Shown one piece after another: positions 22,544 through 33,670 of a stretch of DNA of 64,000 bases. The DNA comes from Ipomoea triloba. Lineage: Eukaryota; Streptophyta; Magnoliopsida; Solanales; Convolvulaceae. Within the stretch, counting starts at the first letter, position 1. Every line of letters starts with the position of its first letter. The stretch lies in assembly GCF_003576645.1 (NCBI RefSeq), contig NC_044919.1, positions 699,323-763,322 of the forward strand, written 5' to 3'. The position numbers were made by a program, and so were the translations under genes. The notes under the pieces are model-generated. The model was given only the letters and a program-made list of their open reading frames with translations. It was not told the origin of the DNA and searched no databases.

Positions 22544-23150
22544 AGAATGGTATGTTTTCAAGAACACAGAATTGTAATTACATACATACATACAGGACTG
22601 TATTTGCAGTTTGATTCATGCATTTGTCACAGGACAGGCAACAACGTTACTTTACATGAAGAAGATGTTTTAATTGCATATATTATTTTCAGTGTTGGTC
22701 TGCATAGGGATAGCCAATGTGTAATGCTAGTTTTCACTTGCTAGTCCAGTACAGTACAGTGCAGGGACTTCTCATAGCAGCACAACACTCTTCTTTAAAT
22801 TAATTAATGCTTCTTCTACTATACACTTCATGCTATATATTTTCACTCCTGCTGTGGCTATAATTCCACAAATTAAATTAGATTGAAATGAAATTGGTTA
22901 TTGAAGTAGTACATTATACTATATTATATTCCCAATTGAAATGACTTCAGGTAATATTTGGAAGCTTTCAATGTGTTGGCTGAAAGGCAAATTAAGATCA
23001 GAGCTGAACAAATCTGATGGGCAGAGAGGGAGAGTATTGCAACCCGGATGGGCAGGCGTTTGTAGAAACGAATTCATGGATAATGTGTGTGTGTGTGTAG
23101 AAACTCATATCAGACAATCACAAAACTCTGGGGAGTGCTGAAACTTCATG
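22544..23150 (+). pseudogene. NLR2 3' flank with AHL last-exon relic
   Basis: 22544-22745 is a conserved 3' flank also present after NLR6 (46605) and NLR7 (58205), with a TACATACATACA run. At about 22948, GACTTCAGGTAATATTTGGA matches the acceptor and start of the last AHL exon at 18500. Similarity to the AHL coding part decays at once and a stop appears in frame. A (TG)n run lies at 23220-23239. Confidence 0.55.
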
Positions 23151-23599
23151 TCTTGTATTTTAGTAATGAATTGGAAGCTTAAAACTTTAAAATACTCTTG
23201 AAGCTTAGATTTCAAATATGTGTGTGTGTGTGTGTGTGTTTGATGCATATATATGCAGACATATTGTTGGAGTTGATGATGATGATGAGTTTTAAGAATT
23301 GAAGCTAATTAAGAAGATTGGTTTGCTTAAAGAAAGCATATATCCCAGTGGTTGGTTTTGACATTTTAGCTTTAATTTGCTTTTTTAATAGATGTAATGT
23401 AGCCTCTGATCTGTTAGTTTGTGAATCATGCACGATGTATGTGCAATGCAATACTGAGTTCTATTTTCTATCCCTATATATATTCATACTTAGTTCAATT
23501 GTAATATTGTATGTTTAGTAGCTAGTTGAAAACTAATTTGAAGACTTGTTAGACAATAGTAGTATTCTATTGGAATTTGGCAATTTGTCGTCGTGCCTG

Positions 23600-23835
23600 T
23601 CATGAGGTTAATTGATTCGATCTATGTGCTATTACATTCTACTGTCTTCCTTGTTGTTTGATAAGACTTGTATGTCATGGTTCAAATGTGTCCTGGAAAT
23701 CAACTTTGAGTGCATCTTTTCCTTTACAGGTAGGAGCAGTTTGAAATATTAATTATCTCTGATCTGATATGATCTCTGGGGCTCCTAGTCCAGATGGTGG
23801 TGTCATAGCAGCCATGCCAGTCCTTCTGTAAATGT
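23600..23835 (+). pseudogene. AHL intron and PPC-exon relic
   Basis: 23605-23727 matches the AHL intron before the exon at 18248. It is followed by a rearranged piece of that exon (CAGTTTGAAATATTA, then GGTGTCATAGCAGCC). The reading frame is lost. It lies after the last-exon relic, so the order differs from the AHL gene. Confidence 0.55.
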
Positions 23836-24346
23836 GAAGGCCAATTTGCTATAAGACTGTAAATGTCTTCTAAACTTGAACTTTTCGACAGTGTGACACA
23901 TAATGTTGGTCTCAAGTGTTAACCATTCCTTGTATGTACCACAAAATTTCCATGGAGTGTATGTTCAGATATCTTAGTATGTTCTTGAAATCTTTAAAAA
24001 TCGCACTCTTTAATTCTTATACAATATAATATTTCTTCCCTTAGCTTGAAACAAAATTACGTCAAATTTCGCTTTCTTTCTTGTGTTTGATACGATAACA
24101 TATATAGTTACATAACAAGTGCCGTACGACGACATGACATTTCCATGCTCGATCATTTTTCAACGTGGAGCTTCTATCTTGAATTATTGCACCAAGTTGG
24201 AGAAAGTGATGGAACGCTAAAATTGAGTTGGTGGAGTTGTAAACTTTTTAAAGAATTGTACCCGACCTCACTAATTATATATCATCGTTTGCTTCTAATA
24301 ATATATTTAAAATCAAAGTGGAAATGTAGATACTAGTTCAAACCTA

Positions 24347-24920
24347 CATTTATTTTTTTGAGAAGAAGTTATTAATTCATTGAATCATCAACAAGAATAT
24401 CAACAAGAAACAAAGGAAGGGTATCAAACCATTCATCACAACCTGACACAGAAAAGGCCTCCCTAGCAACAACGTGGGCGGCACGATTCGCAGATCGTTT
24501 AACAAAACTAAATTCGTGGGCGGCACGATTCGCAGATCGTTTAACAAAACTAAATTCGACATCATGAATCATAGATGCCAATTCTTTAATGTCAGACACA
24601 AGTAAACCAAAAGCAGAATACAATTCTTTAATGTCAGACACAAGTAAACCAAAAGCAGAATAAAAATCTTTAATGTCAGACACAAGTAAACCAAAAGCAG
24701 AATAAAAAGAGGGTCCCTTAATCGCATTGAGCAAGAGTTGGGAATCCGTCTCAACATCAACCCCTCCCAAACCCGTATCCTTAAGCCAGCTTAACGCCTC
24801 CCTCATGCACATAGCCTCATCTTCTTTGATAGTAAACACACCATTCATACTTTCATTCTTGGCTGCTAGAAACCTACCATCATCGTCTCTCATCACCCAG
24901 CCAAACTTGCATTTATTTTT
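24347..24920 (-). mobile_element. LINE 3' end with RNase H domain, 5'-truncated
   Basis: On the minus strand an ORF at 24932-24372 reads an RVT_3/RNase H-like domain: GWVMRDDDGRFLAA, EDEAMCMREALSWL, VETDSQLLLNAI and KRSANRAAHVVAREA, typical of plant non-LTR elements. The stop is followed by a short noncoding end and an A-rich tail. CATTTATTTTT stands at both ends (24347 and 24910), a likely target duplication, so most of the ORF start is flank. The domain carries extra 14-residue repeats: YSAFGLLVSDIK three times and FSFVKRSANRAA twice. Each repeat is exactly 42 bp and may be an assembly artefact. Confidence 0.8.
24474..24708. repeat. 42-bp tandem duplications inside the LINE fragment
   Basis: 24474-24515 and 24516-24557 are identical 42-base copies. 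Between about 24580 and 24708 another 42-base unit stands three times; each neighbouring pair is perfect in a slightly different phase, as if two separate 42-bp duplications had been added. Confidence 0.9.
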
Positions 24921-25354
24921 AATGTGGGACAAAAACTATTTAAAAGTCTTTAATTTTAAGCTCTATTTTCTCGCTTGAAGTGTATAATTTAAGAAATTAA
25001 TTTCTCATTCACATATTCTCTGGTTTGGATGTATAAATTAAATATACAAAATTCATCTCCTCGATCGATAAGGGAAATCCAAATCTACTTTACTCAACCC
25101 AAAGCAATAATAAATTCCTTTTAAAATATTACCTCAAAGTAAATATCATTTTTATGCTAATATTTTAACACAGAACAAAACAGTAGAGCCCCTATCTTGG
25201 ATGATTATAGCACCAAGTTGGAAAAGGTGATGGAACACAATGACGCTGCACTCTATTTCACCTAATTGGGAGGTCAGCAGTATTAATATAATGCAATTAG
25301 TTGGGGAGGGTGATATATGGAATCTTTTGAGTTTTGACAACGTTAGAACAGTTT

Positions 25355-25432
25355 TTGAGCGTGGAATTATTGCACACATCAGATTAGTGGCATTACCCAA
25401 TTCCAATTCCAGTTCATCTTCCTTCTGCTAAC
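25355..25432 (+). promoter_or_regulatory. Conserved NLR promoter module, NLR3
   Basis: GTGGAATTATTGCACACATC is followed by a GTGGCATTACCCAATTCC block and CATCTTCCTTCTGC. It lies about 60-140 bases before the NLR3 ATG. Confidence 0.5.
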
Positions 25433-25493
25433 TTTTTCTTTCTTTCTCACTCATTTTCTTTACACCTCTGCACAGAGCAAGAGAGGGACAAGA

Positions 25494-28400
25494 ATGGCTG
25501 CTTGTGTGGCTATACTTTCTCTTATGAGGACACTAGAGCTTGAGTTCTTGCAGCCTCACCCTCGTCCAATCCTACAAAAAATGGAACTCATCATCCCTTC
25601 CAACAAACAGTTGATCCAATCTATCCATCAAAATCTTGGTTTTTTTATGGAGCTGTTTGATAAGAACAGAATGGATGGTGTTGAAGCAATTAAAGAGTTG
25701 GAAACAAAACTGGGAGATATGGCTTTCAGACTTGAAGGTGAAATCGAATTCCAAATTGCACATCTTTATGAAACAGCAGAGGGGGAGGATACTTGTTTTA
25801 AACTTGGTCTTATTCTGCAACAAGCAATGAAAGACATTGATGCCGTGAAGGAAGGGTTGATCCAATCACTCCACCAAAAGCTTGGCTTTCTGATATCGGT
25901 GTTAGATGAGAATAGAATGGATGGTGTTGAAGCACTTAAAGACTTGGAAACAAAACTCAGAGTCAGAGATGCGGAGAAATCTTCTAGTCCTTCTCCCAAA
26001 CTTGGGCGTATTCTGCAACAGGCGATTGTTGCCATCGAGGAAGCATTGGTGAAAATCAAGAACGAGTACAAGCTGCAAGAAACAGAGAAGACTGCCCTTG
26101 ATGATGTACCAAGATCAGAAGTTGATTCTTCCCAACCTCCTGCATCAGACTCCGACAACAAAATGGTGCGTAAGGACGAGGAGTTTGAGATTATAGAGGA
26201 GAAATCTACTAGTCCTTGTTTCAAACTTGGGCGTATTCTGCAACAGATCCAGAAAGCATTGGTGAAAATCAAGAACGCCGGGTACAAGCTGCAGGAAATA
26301 AAGAAGACTGCCCTTGATGATGTACCAAGATCTGAAGTTGATTCTTCCCAACCTCCTGCATCAGACTCCGAAAACAAAATGGTGGGTAAAGACGAGGAGT
26401 TTAAGATTATAAAGAAAATGCTAATCCAACATTCATCAACAAATCGAGAAATTGTCTTGATTAAAGGAATGGGAGGCATTGGCAAGACAACATTAGCTAG
26501 ACAAATTTATAGAGATCAGAAGATTGCATCACACTTTGACATGCGAGCATGGGGTGTTGCATCCCAACATTATAATAAGAGACAAATGCTCCTAGCTCTT
26601 CTTAATTCAATGGGCTTTGCAGAAAGCTCCAATGATGACCTTGAGACAAAGCTCTACCAACGTTTGAAGGGGCAAAGGTAATATGATATCTATCTATACA
26701 TTATTGATAGATAGGGATCTGATCTGTTAGTACTGTAGAGAAAGAACTCTCCAATTAACTAACTTACATACCTACTCATCATGCATATATATAACAGGTA
26801 CTTGGTTGTGATTGATGATGTTTGGAGTAATGGGGCATGGAATGATGTCCAACGTTGCTTTCCTGATGATGGATGTGGTAGTCGAGTATTAATAACTACT
26901 CGCCTTGAAGAGGTGGCTAATTCTACTTGCTCTAAGAAAGATGATTTTTATCATAAAATGAGCTTCTTAAATCAAAGTGAGAGTTGGGAGCTGTTTTGTA
27001 AAAAGGCATACAAAGCTGGTGATGATAAATTTGAGATGATTGGTAAACAAATTGTTGAGAAATGCGATGGACTACCTTTGGCAATAGTTATGGCTTCAGG
27101 TGTACTTTCCAAACTCAACACAGTGGATCAGTGGAAGGATATTGCAGATTCTCTGAACTCATTTGCAACAATTATTGATGAAAAATGCTCAACAATACTC
27201 TCGTTCAGTTACAATCACTTGCCTCCCACCTTAAAAGCTTGCTTTCTATATTTGGGAGTTTTTCCAGAAGATTATGAAATCAACACCAATGATCTAGCAA
27301 AGTTATGGGCCGCCGAAGGGCTTGTAAAGGGTGATGAGAGCTTGGACGTGCAAGTTGACAAGCGCATACAAGAACTTGTTGATAGAAGCCTAATTATAGA
27401 AAGCAAGCGAAGTTGTTGTGGGAAAAAGGTTAAGGCATTTACAATGCATGATGTATTGCATGCTTTTTGTGTTGAAGAAGCTCACAAAGAGAAGCTTTTG
27501 TATACTGTCCTTGAACATGGTTCCACTTCTCCTGATCAGGAAGGTTTCCGATGGGTAAGCATCCAATCCGAAGATCCCAACACCCTTGTAATATATCCTT
27601 CCTTGAAAAATTATTGTCGATCTATCTTCTATTTTCCATTCTATCTTTCTGAAACCACAACTCTAAACTTGAAAGTTTTCAAGTTATTGAGAGTACTTCA
27701 CTTTACTAGTGGAAGCATGTTTAGGGAGATTGCGGATCTCGTGCATTTGAGATACCTACCTCCTGCAGTTGGACAGTATAAAATTTCAAAGTTGTCCCGG
27801 GCTTGGAATCTTCAAACACTTTATATCCGTGTGGATGACAAAAGGAGCTATTTGGAATTTCCACAACTGCAATATTTTAGTTGTTTCTCTATTTGTGGAC
27901 ATCCTCCTAAATTTGTTCATCAAAACCTGCAGAGCATTTGTTGGATGAAGCCTAATCATTGCACAAAGGAATTCTTTAGAAATGTTCCAAACCTAAAGAA
28001 GGTACGAATTAGTGGTGATAGAAGTAAATGCAATGATTGCATTGAGAACCTTGCCCATTTGGAGCAGCTTGAGCGACTGAATATTAATGCTTATGAAGAA
28101 GAGCAGTATATGAGTGTGGATATGATTCCTATTAATAACAGCATTGCTCTTTTGTCAAATCTTGAGAAGTTGACCCTTCGGAATACCAACTTTGAGTGGA
28201 AGGGAATTAATATCCTTAGCAGTTTGCCTAAGCTCAAGGTGCTCAAGTTGTTCTTCTTTGCGTGTGTAGGCGAAGAGTGGGAACTGGAGGATGAGGTATT
28301 CAGCCAGTTAATCTATTTGGAAATTAATTCAATTGATCTCAAGCAATGGAAAGCTGGTAGTCATAATTTCCCAGAACTCGAGCGCCTACTCCTTTATCGA

Positions 28401-28699
28401 TGCAAGAGATTAGAAGAGATCCCACCCGACTTTGGGGAAATTCCAAATTTGAAGTTAATCGAATTGAAGGGCTGTCTTACTTCTGTAGTTGATTCAGCCA
28501 AGCAAATTGAGACTGATCAAAGAGACAGTGGAAACGATGATATGATCGTCATTGAAGAAAATGCAATACAGGTCTCTCTACCTTTCTCTTTTTCTTCTAA
28601 ATTTCGTTTAGTTTCATCATATTTTAATTTAGCTTCAACGTTTTATGACAGCTCAAAGACGAACTTGAGGCTGATGAAGATGATTTTGATGAACTATGA
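25494..28699 (+). CDS. NLR3: intact CC-NB-ARC-LRR receptor with repeated CC region
   Basis: Exons 25494-26677, 26798-28571 and 28652-28699 join in frame to 1001 residues. The 120-base first intron is phase 2 and lies just before kinase-2 (LKGQ(R)YLVVIDDVW); the last intron is 80 bases. The P-loop GMGGIGKTT is at residue 325, about 60 later than in NLR2, because the coiled-coil region is internally repeated. LIQS(I/L)HQ...NRMDGVEA...LETKL occurs twice. KLGRILQQ...ALVKIKN...YKLQE followed by DDVPRSEVDSSQPPASDS also occurs twice. RNBS-B VLITTR, GLPL, CFLYLGVFPEDYE and MHD (residue 611) are canonical. About ten degenerate LRRs follow. The tail LKDELEADEDDFDEL is acidic. The poly-Glu and HHC linker of NLR2 is absent. 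Confidence 0.9.
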
Positions 28700-29267
28700 T
28701 GAATTTGAAGAGCAGAGGAAGCACATAATAAGCAAGAGACTCTAAATTATATTTGCACCATTTTATCTTATTTTATATATGTTACATTATATTTAATCTT
28801 ATTATTGTTATTTGGGTTGATGATTTTGAATGGCTAAGTTGTTTTCATCTATACCAATCGTTTTGTCAATGTCTATGTTTAATTATTATCTTAAAATACT
28901 AAAAATTATTAATATATATAATAATACAAATACTTTGAATTAGTGGTACACAATTTAGTTGCAGAAGCTAAGCCACCACCTAAATCATTAAATACTACAA
29001 GTTGGAGATGAAATGTATAACTTGAAAGAGTAAATTTGATTACAACATGTTTGGTTTATAGAGTATGTCAGGATTAGAATAACGTTCCTATGAATAGACT
29101 TATTGTATTGTTTGTCTTTGATTTTTCTGCCTTAGGAATAACGTTACGTTCCTGGGAATGAGCTATTCCCTTTATAGAGGAATAGCCATTCTTCGAGGGT
29201 TGGGATTCATGCTCTTGAAAATAGCTTTTGTATTATAATATCAAAAATACTCCTTTCACACAACCTC
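28700..29267. other. Intergenic, AT-rich, no gene seen
   Basis: Downstream flank of NLR3. 29040-29220 contains AATAACGTTCC and GAATAGCC(A/T)TTC phrases in both orientations, suggesting a decayed MITE, but no clean termini were found. Confidence 0.4.
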
Positions 29268-29495
29268 TCCATCAACGCTTCCCTTGCTCTATGCCTCTAC
29301 GGCGGCTTCAATGTCTTTGCCACCCTCCTCCAAATCTCCTTGGAGCTCTTCCTCTCCTCCCCGTAATCCACTGTCTTCGCCATCCAAGACTCCGTCTTCT
29401 TCAACGTCTCCCTCCTTCCATGGGTCATCAAGGTGCTCCTCCTATACCACACCTCCCCTTCACGACTCTCCTTCCAAGTCCGATTTAGTTTATGA
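29268..29495 (+). pseudogene. Captured gene fragment, fasciclin (FAS1)-like
   Basis: This GC-richer island has one frame reading LYGGFNVFATLLQISLELF, then FAIQDSVFFNVSLLPW and LLLYHTSP, a pattern I associate with FAS1 domains of fasciclin-like arabinogalactan proteins. A TAA at 29364 interrupts it and no start is visible. Base composition differs sharply from the flanks, so it was probably moved here. Family assignment is from memory of the pattern only. Confidence 0.45.
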
Positions 29496-29675
29496 ATTGT
29501 ACATTCAAATATGCTAATACAATTCATAATAAAAATATTATAGCAAGCCAGCCGGGGTTAGGTTGACATAACACAAGAATTGTTTGTGCTACTAAGCCTA
29601 CTATTATGATGAGCTATGCCGGTTGAATCTGAGTCATTTCTTATCTCTACAATTATCTAACTCGGTAGTGACCTA

Positions 29676-29859
29676 CCTTCCAATTATTTTGAGTACTATT
29701 CTGTTACAATGTAGAATATGTTCATAGTTACTTTCTCAATCTACTGAAGCACAAAGAGTCAACATTCACCTCCACTGAGGCTCGAACCACTTCCTTCCAT
29801 GTTCGCCTCCACTGAGGCTCGAACCACTCCCTTCCATGTGGAAGTGACCTTCCAATTAT
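29676..29859 (-). mobile_element. SINE (tRNA-derived), copy 1, with 12-bp target duplication
   Basis: CCTTCCAATTAT flanks both sides (29676-29687 and 29848-29859). On the minus strand the body has GGTTCGAGCCTC as a B box and ends with the CTGTTACA-related tail shared with copies at 30324 and 42273. It is 5'-truncated and carries an imperfect 37-base internal duplication that includes the B box. Confidence 0.7.
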
Positions 29860-29936
29860 AGGATATTAATTTCTTATTACATGAAATTTGTCTATCCAAC
29901 ACTTATAAGCGAATTTGTCAAAAGTAATCGGCTCAA

Positions 29937-30300
29937 TTCCTTTGACAGACCTTTAAATGTGCGCAAATAAATAAACAAATTATTGATATCCGTTAGTATC
30001 TAATCAACACAAATAAAGAGTTGATATGATTTGCAGGTTTTCTATAACCAAAACGAACATGTTGCTGAAAAGTCGACCTTGCTAACAACTACAATGTTTA
30101 ATATTTTTTCCCAACAAGAAGCATTTTGTCATTATCTAACCTTAATCTTTGAATTTAAATGCCACAAATATATATAATACTAACAATTTGAATTGGAATA
30201 ACCAAAGCCAACATATAGCTGAAAAGTCTTGTGAGGCCAACAACTGCAACATTTAATATTTTCCCAACAATAACCATTTTGTCATACTTGGGAAAAATTT
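29937..30300. repeat. Dispersed repeat C, copy 1
   Basis: Noncoding AT-rich unit with CCTTCAAATGTG(T/C)GCAAA, ATAACCAAAACGAACAT and CATTTTGTCATTATCTAACC. Further copies lie at 31758-32220 and 39886-40560 and a shorter one near 39495. It may be an old transposon; no termini are defined. Confidence 0.6.
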
Positions 30301-30307
30301 TAATTAT

Positions 30308-30503
30308 AACTGTAGTCCTACTTTTTTTTTTTTTGAGTACTACTACTGTTACAATGCAGTATCTGTTCATAACTACTTTCTCACCCTACTGAAACACAAC
30401 GAGTCAATATCGTCTTCACTAAAGTTCGGATCCACCCCATTTTATATAAGTGTGCAACCGGGTGCCACTAGACCACAAGGTCTTGGCAACTGTAGTCCTA
30501 CTT
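30308..30503 (-). mobile_element. SINE (tRNA-derived), copy 2, with perfect 16-bp target duplication
   Basis: AACTGTAGTCCTACTT stands at 30308-30323 and 30488-30503. The body on the minus strand starts GCCAAGACCTTGTGGTCTAG, containing an A-box-like TGGTCTAGTGG, and has a degenerate B box; it ends in a run of A (T on the plus strand). This shows SINE structure and retroposition clearly. Confidence 0.85.
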
Positions 30504-31009
30504 AGTCTTTAAATTATCTGTAATCTTTTTATTCTTCTCCCAAAAATGTTGAATTCTCAACCCTAAGGGCTGTAATCTTTTTATTCTCTCTTGTCAAATA
30601 GCTGTTAAAACTACCTAATGTTAATTCTTGAACTTGGAATGGATGATGAACAAAAAATCTACACAAATATAAACTAAATTAGTGTTAACATTAAGTATAA
30701 AATGAAAAGAAAATTGCGTAGCGTAAAAGGTAGAGAGTTCCTCACAAAACTTCATAAAAAAAAAATGCTTCTAACAAATTAGAGATGTTGGGCACAGCAC
30801 GGTCAAGTCCATGGCCAATAAAAAGACAGACAAGTTCGTATGTACAACTCATTTGATTACAGAGATGAAGTTTGAGAAGAAAAACTAGGGATCAAGTCTC
30901 ACTAGCCACAATGTGGGAGCAACCTCTCAAAGTAAATATACTCCTTGTGCACAGTAAACAAAGGTCTAGCCATGAGATGCTCGATCAAACTGAGATGTGA
31001 GAAACATGG

Positions 31010-31330
31010 AAGTTTGTAAGAGTGCTCTACCTACAACTGAGAGGTTGGAGGTTCGATCCTCAAACCCCTGGATTTGAGCCGATCAGCTATGAGTAACCTA
31101 GGCTGATTTACCTTCTTGTACTGTGGTCCTTGCCGGCTAGCGTCTCAGGGCGAGGAGACCTCGTTAAAAGAACCTTCAGAAAATGTAATACATCGTAGGC
31201 ATGGCCACGCCGAAAGTCGTGCATACACATTGTACCCATCGGCCATGCTCGTGGCTAGTTGTGACAACTTGGTCTTTTTTTATGAATCAATAAGAACATA
31301 CCATGTTAAAATAGTGTAAAAATAAAGTAA
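31010..31330 (+). mobile_element. Possible tRNA-derived SINE of a second family
   Basis: TAAGAGTGCTCTACC and GGTTCGATCCTC are spaced like the A-side and B box of a tRNA gene. A GC-richer body follows (CGGCTAGCGTCTCAGGGCGA). It cannot fold as a whole tRNA and no target duplication was found. Confidence 0.45.
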
Positions 31331-32229
31331 AAAAATGAAAATACATATAATATTAACCATTTTCAAATCCCTTACACCGTCATTGTGGACTATGCGAATA
31401 AACAAATGATTTCATGGGTTAAAACAAACATATTCTTACAAATAATTTCAATATGACACATTAATAAATAATTAAATTAACAAATTATTAAGACTTGCCG
31501 ACAACCAACCATTTTGTCACTATACTATATTCCTATAATTATTAATTTAAAATCCTAAAAATGATTAACATTTTTTAACATTATATATTACAAGTTGCAT
31601 ATTAGAGGCCGCCTAAATTTAGGGATGGTAATTTGCTCTATCTCCGTCCCGACGAAAACTGATGAGAGAAAATTTTTTTGGAGAATGAGGAGGGGGCGGG
31701 GATACCCCTATATATATATATATAATCCCCTCCCTTCCCCCAGAATAATTATATAATTCCTTTATTGATAGTTTGATAGGCCTTCAAATGTGTGCAAATG
31801 AATAAGCAAATAATTAATATGTGTCACCATCTAATCACCACAAATAAATGGTCAATTTACAGATTTTTTTATAACCAAAACGAACATAATGTAAAATAGT
31901 CAACCTTGTCAACAACAACATTTAATATTGTTCCCAACAAGAAGCATTTTGTCATTAACTAACCTTAATCTTTGAATTTTAATACCACAAATATGCGAAA
32001 TACAAATAATTTGAATTAGAATCTGGCTAAAAAGTCTTGCGAGGCCAACTACTACAACATTTTATATTTTTCCAACAACAAGCATTTTATCATTATCTAC
32101 CCCGGCCCTAATCTTTGAATTTAAATACTACGCATATTTAATATTGGAGAAAGTTACATTTTAAGACTTAGTTCATGAATTGTTGCATATATAATGGACA
32201 ATTCAGCCCTTTTATTATAATCATATAGA
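31331..32229. repeat. Intergenic with dispersed repeat C, copy 2
   Basis: 31758-32220 repeats the unit seen at 29937 and 39886. Around 31670-31745 a G-rich arm and a C-rich arm flank a short (TA)n and could form a hairpin. No gene seen. Confidence 0.55.
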
Positions 32230-32520
32230 CCCTGTTTGGTAAATGGCTGTTAGCTGATTGAGTTGGCTGTTTGGGTTAGAAGGTATGATTTGTTAATAAC
32301 ATTGGCTGATTGTATAAAGTTGTTTGATAATTTAGCTATTAGCTGATAGCTGATAGCTGTTTGGTATAATTTCTTTTCTCAAAAAGCTAATTGAAAATGC
32401 TGCTTTGAGTAGCCTTTTGAATTTTAGCATTTTGGAGTTACAACAAGCTTATTATTTACCAATTAATAATGGTCAAATAAGCTAAAATTGGTTGATAGGC
32501 TGATTATTTACCAAACAGGG
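32230..32520. mobile_element. MITE with terminal inverted repeats CCCTGTTTGGTAAAT
   Basis: CCCTGTTTGGTAAAT at the left end matches ATTTACCAAACAGGG at the right, 291 bases apart, with internal AGCTGATAGCTG phrases. The related copy of repeat C at 40510-40535 lacks it, so it is an insertion. The direct repeat ATAATCATATAG at 32217 and 32546 bounds a slightly larger segment, so the exact target duplication is unclear. The termini resemble hAT-type MITEs. Confidence 0.7.
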
Positions 32521-33579
32521 CCATAGCCTTTTTTTTTTTGAAGGCATAATCATATAGCCTTATTTAGTCTTTGAATTGTTCACTTTCTAGCCTTTTTATT
32601 TCCCAAATCAAATATTTGTTAAAATATAATGTTTTTATTTCCTGAGTACTATTTACTCTATTACAAGATAGTATCTGTTCTATATTTTTTTCTATTTGTT
32701 GCAAGTCAAAGAGTCCTATGACCTTCTCTCAAAGAGAGCGCAGCCACAGAGGTGTCATCCGAGCACAAAGTAATTGACTGTTAAAATCTAATGTTAGTTT
32801 GTAATAATTGATACATTAAACGGACAATAATGTAGAAGTACAGCTATTGTTTTTCTCCCATGATAGCCTCAACAATCATATATAGCATTATTTAGTTCTT
32901 GAATTGTGTTCCAAGCTACACTCTATGTGAAACCGTCTTGTGACTTTTAGTTGACTTGTTCGAATTAAGAATGCTAAATAGTCAATAGATAATTCTGATA
33001 CAAAGTTAAACTTAAAAATTTTATAACTACCAAGTCAATTGTCTGATCAGCTTGGTGGGTTGTCATTATTGAGGTCAACCATTTGCCAACAACAATAACA
33101 TTATATTATCTTCCCAACAACCAACCATTTGTCACTATATGTTGCTATAATTATTAACTTAAAAACAAATTATTAACAATACTGATAATGTGAATTAGTA
33201 GTGCAAGTTGCAGAGGTCACCGGAATTTCCAACAAAAAATACTTATATTTATAATTTAAAATGATGTAGTCTGATCTTGCGATAAAAATAGGAAAAATGG
33301 TTAAATAGACCCCTAAACATTATAAGAAAGTGCAATTAAGCCCTCAAATTTTTTAAAAATTCAATTAAACACATAAACTTATCAATTTTGATGCATCCAG
33401 ATCCAATAGCAGGTCACCTACCGGTAATTCAACATTATATGGTTTTTTTTTTTTTTTGGAATGAAATGTTTGAAAAAGTATTGTCATTTTTATTTTTAAA
33501 GGGATAAATTTGTGTATTATAATTTATTTTATTTTTTAAATTTAGGATACACCATCTTATTTGCACTCAATCCCCCAAA
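32521..33579. other. Intergenic, AT-rich, no gene seen
   Basis: Contains a diverged SINE-like piece near 32647-32765 and, at 33295-33390, a phrase (AAATAGACCCCTAAAC) common in plant MITEs. No coding evidence was found. Confidence 0.4.
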
Positions 33580-33662
33580 TCCATCATTGAATTATTGGCA
33601 TAATCAGATGAGTGGCATTTGATATTGCACTTATCTTCCTTCACTGAAACAATTCAAAACAG
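33580..33662 (+). promoter_or_regulatory. Diverged NLR promoter module, NLR4
   Basis: TGAATTATTGGCATAATCAG, then GAGTGGCATTTGA and CTTATCTTCCTTC, in the same order as in other NLR promoters, ending shortly before the ATG. Confidence 0.4.
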
Positions 33663-33670
33663 AGAGGAGA

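Noticed and set aside
25766..26485. 239-codon minus-strand frame in NLR3
   Set aside because: It is antisense to the NLR3 coiled-coil and linker exon; its repeats only mirror the sense duplication.
31030..31075. Possible tRNA gene (GGTTCGATCCTC box)
   Set aside because: No acceptor stem or full cloverleaf can be drawn; the context fits a tRNA-derived SINE better.
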